From Acidimicrobiia bacterium (GTDB lineage: Bacteria > Actinomycetota > Acidimicrobiia > Acidimicrobiales > Bin134), in assembly GCA_022827405.1 (NCBI GenBank), contig JAJDTA010000088.1, positions 1 to 41,739 on the forward strand: 41,739 nucleotides of DNA, given 5' to 3'. Position numbers and translations under genes: made by a program. This document shows, piece by piece, positions 34,427-41,739 of this stretch. How positions within the stretch are numbered: the stretch's first letter is position 1; every line of letters starts with the position of its first letter. The notes below the pieces were generated by a model. The model did no database searches, had not been told where the DNA came from, and saw only the letters and a program-made list of their open reading frames with translations.

Positions 34427-35551
34427 TCAAGGGAACAGCACCACCGAAGCGGTGAACCCATGGAGAAAATTGTGACCGCCGATCGGTCCGAGCTCGCCGG
34501 CACAGAACATTCCAGCCACCGGCGCTCTTTCGAGGGCCTCGTGAACCACGGCTGCGTCATGGTCGGGGCCGTCGAACAAGTGGGTGCCCCGGCCGTTGCA
34601 GGTGAACACCAGGGCCGATCCGGCCGAGGCGTCGGCCATCAGTTCTCGGAGGTCTTCGTCGGCGGTAGCGGCGTCTCGCACTTGGAATTGAACCGTGGTG
34701 CCCACTTCTACCGCGTCGCCCACCGCCAATGCGCCAGTGTGCTCATCGGCGCCGATCAGTCCGCGGATAAGAAAGTCACCCCGGTCGAACTCCGACTTGT
34801 GCTCATCGATCACGACGCCCACATGCAGACCCTTAGCCACTAGTGCCCGGTCGTCTTCGTCCAATCCCAGCAGGGTCTCCCGCAGCCGGTCGACGGCGGT
34901 GCGCCCGCCCATCTCGGTCACGATGTTGCCCTCGGACTTGGTCACGGTGAATGGCTGGCCGATGGGTCGGCATCCCTGGGAAACCACAGTGCGGACCTCG
35001 ACGCCGGGGTCGAGTAGCACGGCCACCGCACCGTCGTCGTAGACCTCGCGATCGAGGATCAGCCGGTTGTCTCCCGGTCGGCTGGCCGCGGAAGCCAGCC
35101 CACCCACCACCGTCACCGCGGGCCCCGTTTTCAACAATGCCTCGCTGGGGAACGTGAACGGGTCGGGTACGGCCAGCAGCGTGCCCTCCGCGTCGGCCGG
35201 CATACCGCCAACGGCCCATCCCTCGTGGCTGCGGACTGCTTCGAGCCGCACCGGTTGGACCGGACAGTGGGCCGCAGCCCAAAGAGAGACCGCGGGGCGT
35301 TCTTCCACTTCGAGGGGGCCGCCGATCACCGACACCGCTGTGGCCCCGACAAGGGCCGAAGGAGCCAGGACCTGGTGAACGGCATCGGCCATCTCCCCGA
35401 CAGCCTCACGGTGGGCGGCGGAGGCGAACAGCACGGCCAAATCCGGCGATGGGCCTACCGCTTCGAGAATCTCGCCGATCACCTCGCCGACCGCGCTGGC
35501 CGAGTCGGGATGCTCAGACAAAGCGGCCCCATACCTGCTCACTCTTCGCAC
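34427..35551 (-). CDS. FIST domain-containing protein
   Basis: A 374-residue protein with FIST_N (about 30-230: DLAVLFASAAHREAVGEM, ALVGATAVSVIGG, GAVAVLLDPGVEVRTVVSQGCRPIG) followed by FIST_C (LVFTCNGRGTHLFDG, APVAGMFCAGELGPIGGHNFLHGFTASVVLFP). The FIST fold is thought to sense small ligands, probably amino acids, and usually sits in signalling proteins; here it stands alone without kinase or GGDEF output. It is soluble, with no signal peptide. The start could be GTG 35551 or GTG 35542. Three phased GGGGGTC sites lie ~60-90 bp upstream. Function is unknown. Confidence 0.85.
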   Translation of the reverse strand: MRRVSRYGAALSEHPDSASAVGEVIGEILEAVGPSPDLAVLFASAAHREAVGEMADAVHQVLAPSALVGATAVSVIGGPLEVEERPAVSLWAAAHCPVQPVRLEAVRSHEGWAVGGMPADAEGTLLAVPDPFTFPSEALLKTGPAVTVVGGLASAASRPGDNRLILDREVYDDGAVAVLLDPGVEVRTVVSQGCRPIGQPFTVTKSEGNIVTEMGGRTAVDRLRETLLGLDEDDRALVAKGLHVGVVIDEHKSEFDRGDFLIRGLIGADEHTGALAVGDAVEVGTTVQFQVRDAATADEDLRELMADASAGSALVFTCNGRGTHLFDGPDHDAAVVHEALERAPVAGMFCAGELGPIGGHNFLHGFTASVVLFP

Positions 35552-35603
35552 GCTAGTCCGACAGAACGCACCGCCAGTGGAAAAAACAGATTGTTACACA
35601 AAA

Positions 35604-35634
35604 GGGGGTCAATATGGGGGTCTACGAGGGGGTC
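35604..35634. promoter_or_regulatory. Three GGGGGTC boxes at exact 12-bp spacing
   Basis: GGGGGTC occurs at 35604-35610, 35616-35622 and 35628-35634 (GACCCCC on the minus strand), with spacers AATAT and TACGA. GCGGGTC at 35639-35645 may be a fourth, one base out of phase. The boxes lie upstream of the FIST gene start and just past the desaturase stop. Phasing near the helical repeat suggests an operator; the bound protein is unknown. Confidence 0.45.
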
Positions 35635-35643
35635 TTTGGCGGG

Positions 35644-36396
35644 TCAACCCGGCACAGAAACCGTGGCCCGAGCGGCCAGAGCATCAACATCTGAGTGGCG
35701 AATCCGGGCCAAGCCCACGCGGCTGGCCGTGCTGATGAACCACCAGCCCAGGTCGAATTGGTACCAGTGACGGGCGAAGCGGGCTGATGTGGGAGCGGCG
35801 TGATGGTTGTTGTGATAACCCTCGCCGCAGGTCAGCCAGGCCAGCCAGGTGACGTTGGTGGCGCTGTTGTCGAACGGTCGGCGCCCGAAGGTGTGGGCCA
35901 CCCCGTTCACCGAGCCTCCTAGGCCGATATACCCCACGGTGTGGACGACGATGGCCACCACGCCGGGAACCCAGCCCAGCCACAACACCAAGACCGCGAT
36001 TCCCAAGGCCAATCCGATGATCCCGCGATTGAGCAGCAATCGGTCGGGCAAGGTAATCGGGATGTCCTTGGCGTAGCGCTCGGTGGTTTGGGGATCGCGG
36101 GCCGAGCGCCGGTAGAGGGCGGCATTGGTTAGCTGCACCCGCAGCCAGCCCAGCCGAGCCGGGGAGTGGGGGTCTTCGGGAGTATCGGTGAACGCATGGT
36201 GCTTGCGGTGAACTGCGGCCCACTGTCGGGCTGAGATCCCGGTCGCTGCCCACAAGAACACCTTGAAGAAGCTGCGGAGCGCGGGATGCAGCTGCACTGC
36301 CTTGTGGGCCAGGTCACGGTGCAGATACACAGTGGTGGCCAGATTGGCCAACTGGGTGAGGGCGAGTCCAACAACGATCGCGATCACTATCTGCAC
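35644..36396 (-). CDS. Membrane fatty-acid (acyl-CoA) desaturase
   Basis: A 250-residue di-iron membrane desaturase introducing a double bond in acyl chains. The three histidine boxes are HRDLAH (26-31), HRKHH (63-67) and HNNHH (195-199), with an extra NGVAHTF (164-170) typical of acyl-CoA delta-9 type enzymes. There are about four membrane segments. It is a little shorter than many family members, lacking an N-terminal extension. The ATG at 36396 precedes a hydrophobic segment (MQIVIAIVVGLALTQLANL). It may be regulated from the 36397-36634 intergenic region. Substrate (CoA or lipid-bound) is not visible. Confidence 0.88.
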   Translation of the reverse strand: MQIVIAIVVGLALTQLANLATTVYLHRDLAHKAVQLHPALRSFFKVFLWAATGISARQWAAVHRKHHAFTDTPEDPHSPARLGWLRVQLTNAALYRRSARDPQTTERYAKDIPITLPDRLLLNRGIIGLALGIAVLVLWLGWVPGVVAIVVHTVGYIGLGGSVNGVAHTFGRRPFDNSATNVTWLAWLTCGEGYHNNHHAAPTSARFARHWYQFDLGWWFISTASRVGLARIRHSDVDALAARATVSVPG

Positions 36397-36520
36397 GGCT
36401 TGAACTCCTGACGGGTCATGACTGCTAGGTCATGGCTGGCCGCCGACTCCGACAGCCACGGGTGTGACCCTAGAAGATAGGAGAGGGTTACATCACATAT
36501 TCGCTGGCCATACTGGCTGG

Positions 36521-36600
36521 TACTACTGCCGTCGGAGTGGTGCGGGAGACTCCTGGCGAGCGAGAAACCCGTGATACTGCTACTACTGCCCTGGGAGTGG
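36521..36600 (+). repeat. 20-bp direct repeat, 60 bp apart, between divergent genes
   Basis: TACTACTGCCGTCGGAGTGG (36521-36540) and TACTACTGCCCTGGGAGTGG (36581-36600) match at 18 of 20 bases, 60 bp apart. They lie between the desaturase (-) and ligase (+) starts in an otherwise featureless 238-bp gap, so they could be operator sites for either gene. Confidence 0.5.
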
Positions 36601-36634
36601 GGGATTACAGGGCAGCCAGGTAGCTTGTTTTGAG

Positions 36635-37279
36635 ATGGGGGTGTTGTCGGAGTTCGAGTCGAAGCGGCTGCTGGCTAGCCACGGCGTTGTAGTGAGTCGA
36701 GACAGTCTGGCTCGGTCGGCGGACGAAGCGGTGGCCGCGGCGAAAGAGGTCGGCGGCCCGGTGGCTCTGAAGCTGTGCGGACCGTCGCTGGCTCACAAGA
36801 GCGAGCGGGGGCTGGTGCGGTTGGGGCTGGACGGACCCGACGCGGTGCGGTTCGCCGCTGACGATCTATTGGCCGCGGCCATCGAGGACGACGGCGAGGT
36901 GGCCTTGCTGGTGTCGGAGATGGTGATCGGGCATCGGGAGCTCATCGCCGGTGTCGTGCTCACCGAGCAATTCGGCGCCGCTCTCATGCTCGGCCTGGGC
37001 GGCGTGCTGGCCGAGGCAATCGGGGAGGCGGTGTTCCGACTGCTTCCGGCAAGTCAGGCCGATTGCCTGGACATGATCGATGACCTGGGGATTCCTGAAT
37101 TGCTGGGTCCGCTGCGGGGCGAGCCGGCAGTGGACCGAGACGCGCTGACACAGACTCTCTTGGGATTGGCTGAAGCGGCGGGCGGAGACGGCGTCCAGGC
37201 AATTGATGTCAACCCCCTGATCATTCGCGACGGCCAGCCGGTGGCGGTGGACGCTCTGGTCGTGGTGAGCAGCCCATGA
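36635..37279 (+). CDS. ADP-forming acyl/acetyl-CoA synthetase, ATP-grasp (beta) subunit
   Basis: A 214-residue ATP-grasp protein, the beta-type subunit of an ADP-forming acid-CoA ligase. SEFESKRLLASHGVVVSRD opens the fold. LKLCGPSLAHKSERGLVRLGL has His54 at the position that relays phosphate in such enzymes. GVVLTEQFGAALMLGLGGVLAE is the Gly-rich loop, and QAIDVNPLII closes it. It is cytosolic. Start ATG 36635 has TAGCTT (36621-36626) 8 nt upstream and no ribosome site. The alpha gene overlaps its end (37276). The enzyme could make or use acetyl-CoA or another acyl-CoA; the substrate is unknown. Confidence 0.82.
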   Translation: MGVLSEFESKRLLASHGVVVSRDSLARSADEAVAAAKEVGGPVALKLCGPSLAHKSERGLVRLGLDGPDAVRFAADDLLAAAIEDDGEVALLVSEMVIGHRELIAGVVLTEQFGAALMLGLGGVLAEAIGEAVFRLLPASQADCLDMIDDLGIPELLGPLRGEPAVDRDALTQTLLGLAEAAGGDGVQAIDVNPLIIRDGQPVAVDALVVVSSP

Positions 37280-38736
37280 GCCCCGCGCCGTTCGACCTGT
37301 TCTTCAACCCCCGAGGCATCGTGGTGGCCGGTGCTTCCACCCATCCGGGGAAGTTCGGCTTCGTCGCTCTTCACAACGTGTTGGCGGGGGGATTCGACGG
37401 ACCGGTGTTCGCCACCAATCCCGAGCAGCCGACCATTCTGGGGCTCGACACGCTGGCGTCGGTCGGACAGGTGCCCGCGGGGGCGGCAGACTTGGTTCTG
37501 GTCTGCACGCCCCCTAAGACCTGCCCCGACATCCTGCGGTCGGCAGCCAGTCGGGGCATCAGGGCGGCTTTCATCGCGTCAGGCGGTTTCCGGGAAGCCG
37601 GCGCCGAGGGTGCCCGGGCCGAGAATGAGCTGATCGATCTGGCCCGCTCTCTGGGCATGACAGTGGCCGGGCCCAACGGACAGGGGTTGATCTCCACCCC
37701 GGCCAAGCTGGCCGCTCAGATCGTGGCACCGGTGCCGCCCCCCGGTCCGGTCGCAGTGGCCAGCCAATCGGGCAATCTGGTGTCAGCGTTCATGAACTAC
37801 GCCGCGCTCAGCGGAGTGGGCATCAGCCGGGCGGTGAGCGCCGGCAACGCGGCCATGGTGGGAGTGGTCGATTACCTGAGTTGGTTTGCCGGCGATCCCC
37901 ATACCAAGGCCATGGCGGCCTATGTCGAGGGAGTGGGCGACGGCCAGGGGTTCGCGGCCGCCATCCGCAAGGCGTCCGAGGCGAAGCCGGTGGTGCTGGT
38001 CAAGGGTGGGACCACTCCTCGGGGTGCGCAGGCTGCGGCCAGCCACACCGGGGCGTTGGCCACCGACGACCGGATTTTCGACGGCATGGTGCGCCAGAAC
38101 GGCGCAGTGCGGACCGCCACCATCGAAGAGGCGTTCGACGCCGTCGCCGCCTTCGCCACCCAGCCGCTGCCCGCGGGCCCCCGCACGGTCGTGCTGTCCA
38201 GCGCGGGAGGGTGGGGCGTCATCGCCGCTGATGCGGTATCGAAATCCAGCCTGGAGCTGATCCCCCTTCCTGCCGATCTGGAGGCGGCCATCGACCGGCT
38301 GGTGCCGCCCCGCTGGAGCCGCCACAACCCCATTGACCTGGCCGGGGGCGAGAGCCGCGACACCATCCCGGAGGCGATCCACCTGGTAGCCGAACATCCT
38401 GAAGTCGACTCGGTCGTCTATCTGGGGATGGGCATCCAGGCCAATACCGCCTCCCATCTGCGGTCAGGCCCGTACTTCCACTCAGCCGAGCTGGCCCGAA
38501 TCTGCGACTACCACGAGCGCCAGGACAGCCGCTTTGCCACGGCGGCAGCCGAGGCTTCGGCCCAAACCGGCAAACCCATCCTGGCCGCCACTGAACTGGC
38601 CGTCACGCAGCCCGGAAATGCCGGGCCGGCTGCGACAGCGGCCGAAAACCGCTATTGCTTCCCCTCCGCCGACCGGGCCGTGCGAGCGCTGCATCATCTG
38701 TGGCGGTACGCCCGATGGCGCAAGCGCCACCTGTGA
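37276..38736 (+). CDS. ADP-forming acyl/acetyl-CoA synthetase, CoA-binding (alpha) subunit
   Basis: The 486-residue alpha-type subunit: a CoA-binding Rossmann domain (GIVVAGASTHPGKFGFVAL), a flavodoxin-like ligase domain and a further ligase-CoA fold. The phosphorylated His of this family is His257 in AAASHTGALA. SQSGNLVSAFMNYAAL and SAGNAAMVGVVDYL are typical; the usual GPNC motif reads GPNGQG here. It overlaps the beta gene by 4 nt. Together they make ATP from acyl-CoA, or the reverse. It is similar to the archaeal acetyl-CoA synthetase pair and to acetyltransferase-like fusions. Confidence 0.85.
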   Translation: MSPAPFDLFFNPRGIVVAGASTHPGKFGFVALHNVLAGGFDGPVFATNPEQPTILGLDTLASVGQVPAGAADLVLVCTPPKTCPDILRSAASRGIRAAFIASGGFREAGAEGARAENELIDLARSLGMTVAGPNGQGLISTPAKLAAQIVAPVPPPGPVAVASQSGNLVSAFMNYAALSGVGISRAVSAGNAAMVGVVDYLSWFAGDPHTKAMAAYVEGVGDGQGFAAAIRKASEAKPVVLVKGGTTPRGAQAAASHTGALATDDRIFDGMVRQNGAVRTATIEEAFDAVAAFATQPLPAGPRTVVLSSAGGWGVIAADAVSKSSLELIPLPADLEAAIDRLVPPRWSRHNPIDLAGGESRDTIPEAIHLVAEHPEVDSVVYLGMGIQANTASHLRSGPYFHSAELARICDYHERQDSRFATAAAEASAQTGKPILAATELAVTQPGNAGPAATAAENRYCFPSADRAVRALHHLWRYARWRKRHL

Positions 38737-38805
38737 GCCGAGTCATGATCGGCGAGATGGCCAGCGGCACGCCCGATGTCGCAGGGGCAACCTAGGATAC
38801 CCGCA

Positions 38806-40308
38806 GTGCGTCGAATCCTGATGCCCCTTCTGCTGTTGGCGGTCGCCCTCGGGTCGCTTCTCGGCTCCAACTATCTGAGCGACCGGCTTCACGAGAATCT
38901 CGGCGAAGTGGCCGCTGACGACTCGGTCCCACCCGGCGTGGGCACGCCTTTGATATCCACCCTTCGCCTGCGAGAGCTGCTGACCCCTTCGCTCACCGAG
39001 CCCGACTTCTTCACCACCCTGGACGACCTGATGGCCACCGCCCCCACGGCCGCCTGTCTCTCCATCACCCTTGACGGCCGCGAGCCTCCGTTCTATGAAA
39101 GCGGGGCAAACACCCAGGTCATGCCCTCTGAAGCCTTGGTCTTGCTCACCTTGGCCACGGCCCACCAGGTGCTCGGCCCTGAACACACGTTCACCACCTC
39201 GGTGCAATCCACCGTTCCGATGGACGGTGGAGTAGTGAACGGCGACATCTACTTGGTGGGCGGGGGCGATCCGCGGCTGTTCACCGACGAATTCCTGGCA
39301 ACGCTGACCGAGGACCGAGACCGGATTCATACTCCCATCGAAGAGCTGGCCCAGAAGCTGGTGGATGACGGGCTGACCCTGGTGACCGGTGCGGTGGTGG
39401 GGGATGCCACTCGCTATGACGATCTCCGTTACGTCCCGTCCTGGCCGGAGAGCGTCATCGACTCCGAGACGATCGGCACCTTGCTAGCGCTGCAATTCGA
39501 CGACGGCTGGGTGCAGTTCCCCGTCCCGGAATCTGAACAGGCCACCGATGAGGTTGATGGAGCGGGCGAACAAGAAGGGGACAACGAGTATCTGGCCGCA
39601 GAGGATCCGCCGTTCTACGCGGCCGCGCTGTTCGACGACATGCTGGAAGCGCGCGACGTGGTCATCCGCCGCAGCCCCCGCTCTGAAGCGGTGCCCGACG
39701 ATGAAGAGGTCTACGTGATGGCGGCGATCGAGTCGGTACCGCTCTCGGATCTCTATGGCCAGATCCTCGCCAACCGAGATATCGAGACCATCGAGCTGCT
39801 GCTCAAGGAGATCGGCTTGGCCGCGATGGGCACCGGCAGCACCAGCGCCGGTTTCCAAGCGGTAGAGAACACGCTCAACAACGCGGGAATCGACCTCGAC
39901 CAACTCCAACTGCTCCAATTCGACGGCTCGGGACTCGATCCGGCCAACGTCGCGACCTGCCCGGTGTTCACCTCACTGCTGGACAGCGCGGAGTTCAGCC
40001 CGCTGTTCCACGAGCTCCTCCCGACCGCAGCTGAAGCCCGCCCGCTTGGGAGTCGGTTTGCCGGTGTCCCAGATCCAGGGCGGATCACGGCGTTCTCGGG
40101 CGGAACATCAAGCGTCACCGCAGTGATGGGCTACATCGATATCGGCTTGGGCCAAGAAGTGACGTTTACCTTCATTGCCAACCAGCCCGGCGCCGACGAC
40201 AACCGAGCCATCCGAAACCTGGAAGAGCAGATCGTGCGCCACCTGGCCACCTTGGCGGCAAAACCAAGCCTCGACGACATCGGCCTCCAACCGATCCGAA
40301 ACAGCTGA
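38806..40308 (+). CDS. S13/PBP4-like membrane-anchored protein lacking catalytic motifs
   Basis: A 500-residue protein of the D-Ala-D-Ala carboxypeptidase (peptidase S13, DacB/PBP4) fold. An N-terminal anchor (residues ~4-22) puts the rest outside the membrane. Family landmarks: GDIYLVGGGDPRL, PSWPESVIDSETIG, DGSGLDPAN and GYIDI. All three catalytic motifs are changed: SxxK is Glu109-x-x-Val112 in PSEALVLLT, SxN is Arg324-Asp-Ile326, and KTG is Phe430-Ser-Gly. It should therefore be enzymatically dead. GTG 38806 has AGGA 8 nt upstream, or TAGGAT (38793-38798) at 7 nt; an ATG at 38776 is possible. The gene is long and intact, so it is a kept pseudoenzyme rather than a decayed gene. Confidence 0.8.
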   Translation: MRRILMPLLLLAVALGSLLGSNYLSDRLHENLGEVAADDSVPPGVGTPLISTLRLRELLTPSLTEPDFFTTLDDLMATAPTAACLSITLDGREPPFYESGANTQVMPSEALVLLTLATAHQVLGPEHTFTTSVQSTVPMDGGVVNGDIYLVGGGDPRLFTDEFLATLTEDRDRIHTPIEELAQKLVDDGLTLVTGAVVGDATRYDDLRYVPSWPESVIDSETIGTLLALQFDDGWVQFPVPESEQATDEVDGAGEQEGDNEYLAAEDPPFYAAALFDDMLEARDVVIRRSPRSEAVPDDEEVYVMAAIESVPLSDLYGQILANRDIETIELLLKEIGLAAMGTGSTSAGFQAVENTLNNAGIDLDQLQLLQFDGSGLDPANVATCPVFTSLLDSAEFSPLFHELLPTAAEARPLGSRFAGVPDPGRITAFSGGTSSVTAVMGYIDIGLGQEVTFTFIANQPGADDNRAIRNLEEQIVRHLATLAAKPSLDDIGLQPIRNS

Positions 40309-40346
40309 CCGGGCTCGGAAAAGACCTTCGCCCAATGACCAGATAA

Positions 40347-40991
40347 ATGACCGAGCCCGAGACCAGCACGATGGCCATGTTCCCGCTGGGAATGGTGCTG
40401 ATCCCCACGATGGTCGTGCCGATCCACGTGTTCGAGCCCCGTTACCGGCAGATGACCAGGGACTGCCTGGACGGAGCCCGCGAGTTCGGCGTGGTGCTCA
40501 TCGAGCGGGGTAGCGAAGTAGGCGGCGGTGACATCCGCACCTGGGCGGGGACCGCGGCCAACATCATCGACGCCCAGGAATTCCCCGACGGACGGTGGGG
40601 CCTGGTCGTCGGTGGTACGCGCCGAATTCGGGTATCTCGGTGGCTGGAAGACGATCCGTATCCCCGGGCCGAGGTCCAAGACTGGCCCGATGCCTCCGAA
40701 AGAGACGACGACAAAGAGGAGATCGCCGCCAGACTCCCTGCGGTAACGGCCACGTGGCGCCGGGTGTTGGCCTTGCAATCCGAATTGGGTGCGCCCGGAC
40801 TTCCGGCCACCTTCGAGGTGTCCGACGACCCCGCGATCGCGATATGGCAGCTCGCCGCCCTGTCTCCCAATGGACCGCTGGACCGGCAGAGGCTCTTGGC
40901 CGCGGAAAGCCCGGCCCGCCGCTTGAGCCTGTTGGCTGAACTCCTGGACGACGCCGAGGAGGTCATCCGAGCCCGAATCGAGATGGGGTAG
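40347..40991 (+). CDS. LON substrate-binding domain protein
   Basis: A 214-residue stand-alone LON N-terminal (PUA-like) domain. FPLGMVLIPTMVVPIHVFEPRYRQMTRD is the diagnostic opening; GVVLIERGSEVGGGD and GTAANIIDAQEFPDGRWGLVVGGTRRIRV follow, and the C-terminal half is a helical bundle. No ATPase or protease part is present, so it probably binds unfolded protein or another partner; the exact role is unknown. ATG 40347 is used; a ribosome site is not obvious. It lies 38 bp after the S13-like gene. Confidence 0.85.
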   Translation: MTEPETSTMAMFPLGMVLIPTMVVPIHVFEPRYRQMTRDCLDGAREFGVVLIERGSEVGGGDIRTWAGTAANIIDAQEFPDGRWGLVVGGTRRIRVSRWLEDDPYPRAEVQDWPDASERDDDKEEIAARLPAVTATWRRVLALQSELGAPGLPATFEVSDDPAIAIWQLAALSPNGPLDRQRLLAAESPARRLSLLAELLDDAEEVIRARIEMG

Positions 40992-41033
40992 TGGAAACCA
41001 CCGGGATAGGCTGACCGATTGCAGGAGGTGGCC

Positions 41034-41372
41034 GTGGCCAAACGTTCAAAAGCTGCCCGAAAAGGGAACTCGCCCAACGAAGTGTTGTCCGAGCTGAAGA
41101 CGCTGCTCATCGGCTATGGCCGACAGGAGATCGTTACGCCGCTCACCCAATTGGGCAAGACGCTGAAGCTCGGCATTCTCGGCGCGCTGAGCATCGGCGT
41201 GGGACTGGTATTCCTGTCCGTAGCTGGATTGCGCTTGCTCCAGACCGAGGCTTCCGGGGTGTTCGACGGCAACATGAGCGCCCTGCCCTATCTGGTGGTG
41301 CTCGTTGGACTGCTTGCCGTGCTGGCGGCACTGGTGGCCGCCAGGACACGCATATCGAGAGGAGGCCGCTGA
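41034..41372 (+). CDS. Small two-helix membrane protein (holin-X/PF07332-like)
   Basis: A 112-residue protein with a basic N-terminus (MAKRSKAARKGNSPNEVL), an amphipathic stretch ELKTLLIGYGRQEIVTPL, then two membrane helices (LGILGALSIGVGLVFLSVAGLR and LPYLVVLVGLLAVLAALVAA). It resembles the actinobacterial phage-holin-X-like membrane family; no lytic role is implied. GTG 41034 has AGGAGG five nt upstream, which decides the start. The following gene's ATG overlaps its stop (TGATG). Confidence 0.65.
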   Translation: MAKRSKAARKGNSPNEVLSELKTLLIGYGRQEIVTPLTQLGKTLKLGILGALSIGVGLVFLSVAGLRLLQTEASGVFDGNMSALPYLVVLVGLLAVLAALVAARTRISRGGR

Positions 41373-41602
41373 TGAGCGACGTGGATGACGTGGATATGGA
41401 ACGCGGGTCGATCAACAGGGACGACATCCGGGCAAAGTTTGAAGATCTGAAGCACAGCCTGGACCACACCGCAGAAGCGGCTCGCACGCCGATGCTGGCC
41501 TCAGGCATAGCGATCGTGGCGGTAATGGCGGTTTTGGCCTTCCTGCTGGGACGGCGGCGCGGTCGGGCCAGCCGGACCGTGGTCGAAGTCCGCCGGGTCT
41601 GA
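41372..41602 (+). CDS. Small membrane protein with acidic N-terminus
   Basis: A 76-residue single-helix protein: acidic N-terminus (MSDVDDVDMERGSINRDD), a charged helix KFEDLKHSLDHTAEAAR, one membrane segment (MLASGIAIVAVMAVLAFLLG) and a basic tail GRRRGRASR. I do not recognise a family. It starts on the last base of the preceding stop codon, so the two are probably partners, with this one presumably facing the cytosol by its basic tail. Confidence 0.6.
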   Translation: MSDVDDVDMERGSINRDDIRAKFEDLKHSLDHTAEAARTPMLASGIAIVAVMAVLAFLLGRRRGRASRTVVEVRRV

Positions 41603-41628
41603 TCGGACAGGGAAATCGGACAGGAAAG

Positions 41629-41739
41629 ATGCTTGACCCGTTGGGATATGTGCGCCGGCATGCCATCCGACGCGGGGTAATGGGCGGAAGCCGAGCATGG
41701 CTCATCCTGGGCGCGGTGGCCTGGGGGTTCCGCCTGTTG
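41629..41739 (+). CDS. Small membrane protein, cut by window end
   Basis: An open frame of 37 codons running off the right edge: MLDPLGYVRRHAIRRGVMGG followed by a hydrophobic stretch SRAWLILGAVAWGFRLL. AGGA precedes the ATG by 3 nt. Probably the next member of the small membrane-protein cluster. An imperfect direct repeat ATCGGACAGG(G)AAA occurs twice just upstream (41602-41626). The family cannot be called from this fragment. Confidence 0.5.
   Translation, partial: MLDPLGYVRRHAIRRGVMGGSRAWLILGAVAWGFRLL

Overview
The window is GC-rich, densely coding chromosomal DNA from an actinobacterium, and Acidimicrobiia-like is my best guess. The reasons are a fused CofG/CofH protein (FbiC, for coenzyme F420), a DUF3151 gene, a 13E12/DUF222 HNH endonuclease gene, many GTG starts, and several genes whose start codon lies 6-8 nt after a TAnnnT -10-like box (leaderless initiation). 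The assignment is inference; there is no rRNA or tRNA in the window. Nothing looks like a prophage, plasmid or CRISPR locus. The only mobile-type gene is the HNH gene.

Layout. 1-829 (-) is the N-terminal part of a membrane pyrophosphatase. 940-5886 (+) carries 5-formyl-THF cyclo-ligase, then trkA and two tandem TrkH-type K+ channel subunits. 5916-7208 (-) is an M18 aminopeptidase, divergent from gltB-gltD (7345-13417, +). 13431-14123 (-) is an alpha/beta hydrolase. Upstream of it, 14161-14469 (-) looks like an unrecognised structured RNA gene with its own promoter and terminator hairpin. A glycerophosphodiesterase (-) and a SirB1-like protein (+) form a tight divergent pair. Pyruvate kinase leads into a compact run of DUF3151, flavin-reductase-like, mobA-like, rhodanese, RNase D and phosphoribosyltransferase genes (16236-21361). 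A small Cys-rich protein, a ClC chloride transporter (-) and a glcDEF glycolate oxidase operon with a 59-aa gene follow (to 27240, ending at a terminator-like hairpin). Then come the 13E12 HNH gene, the tkt-tal-fbiC operon (-), a FIST-domain protein (-), a fatty-acid desaturase (-), a two-subunit ADP-forming acyl-CoA synthetase (+), a degenerate D-Ala-D-Ala-carboxypeptidase-like protein, a LON-domain protein and three small membrane-protein genes cut off by the window end.

Functional threads: ion and membrane energetics (pyrophosphatase, Trk, ClC), nitrogen assimilation (GltBD), central carbon metabolism (pyruvate kinase, transketolase, transaldolase, glycolate oxidase, ADP-forming synthetase), F420 synthesis, and envelope or membrane proteins.

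Most worth a second look: (1) the putative structured RNA at 14161-14435; (2) the S13-like protein that has lost all three catalytic motifs; (3) the first TrkH paralogue, with Ser replacing the first selectivity-filter Gly, beside a normal Gly paralogue; (4) a 12-bp-phased GGGGGTC triplet ahead of the FIST gene; and (5) a pyruvate kinase lacking the K+-ligand residues. No wholly new multi-gene system could be demonstrated by reading alone.
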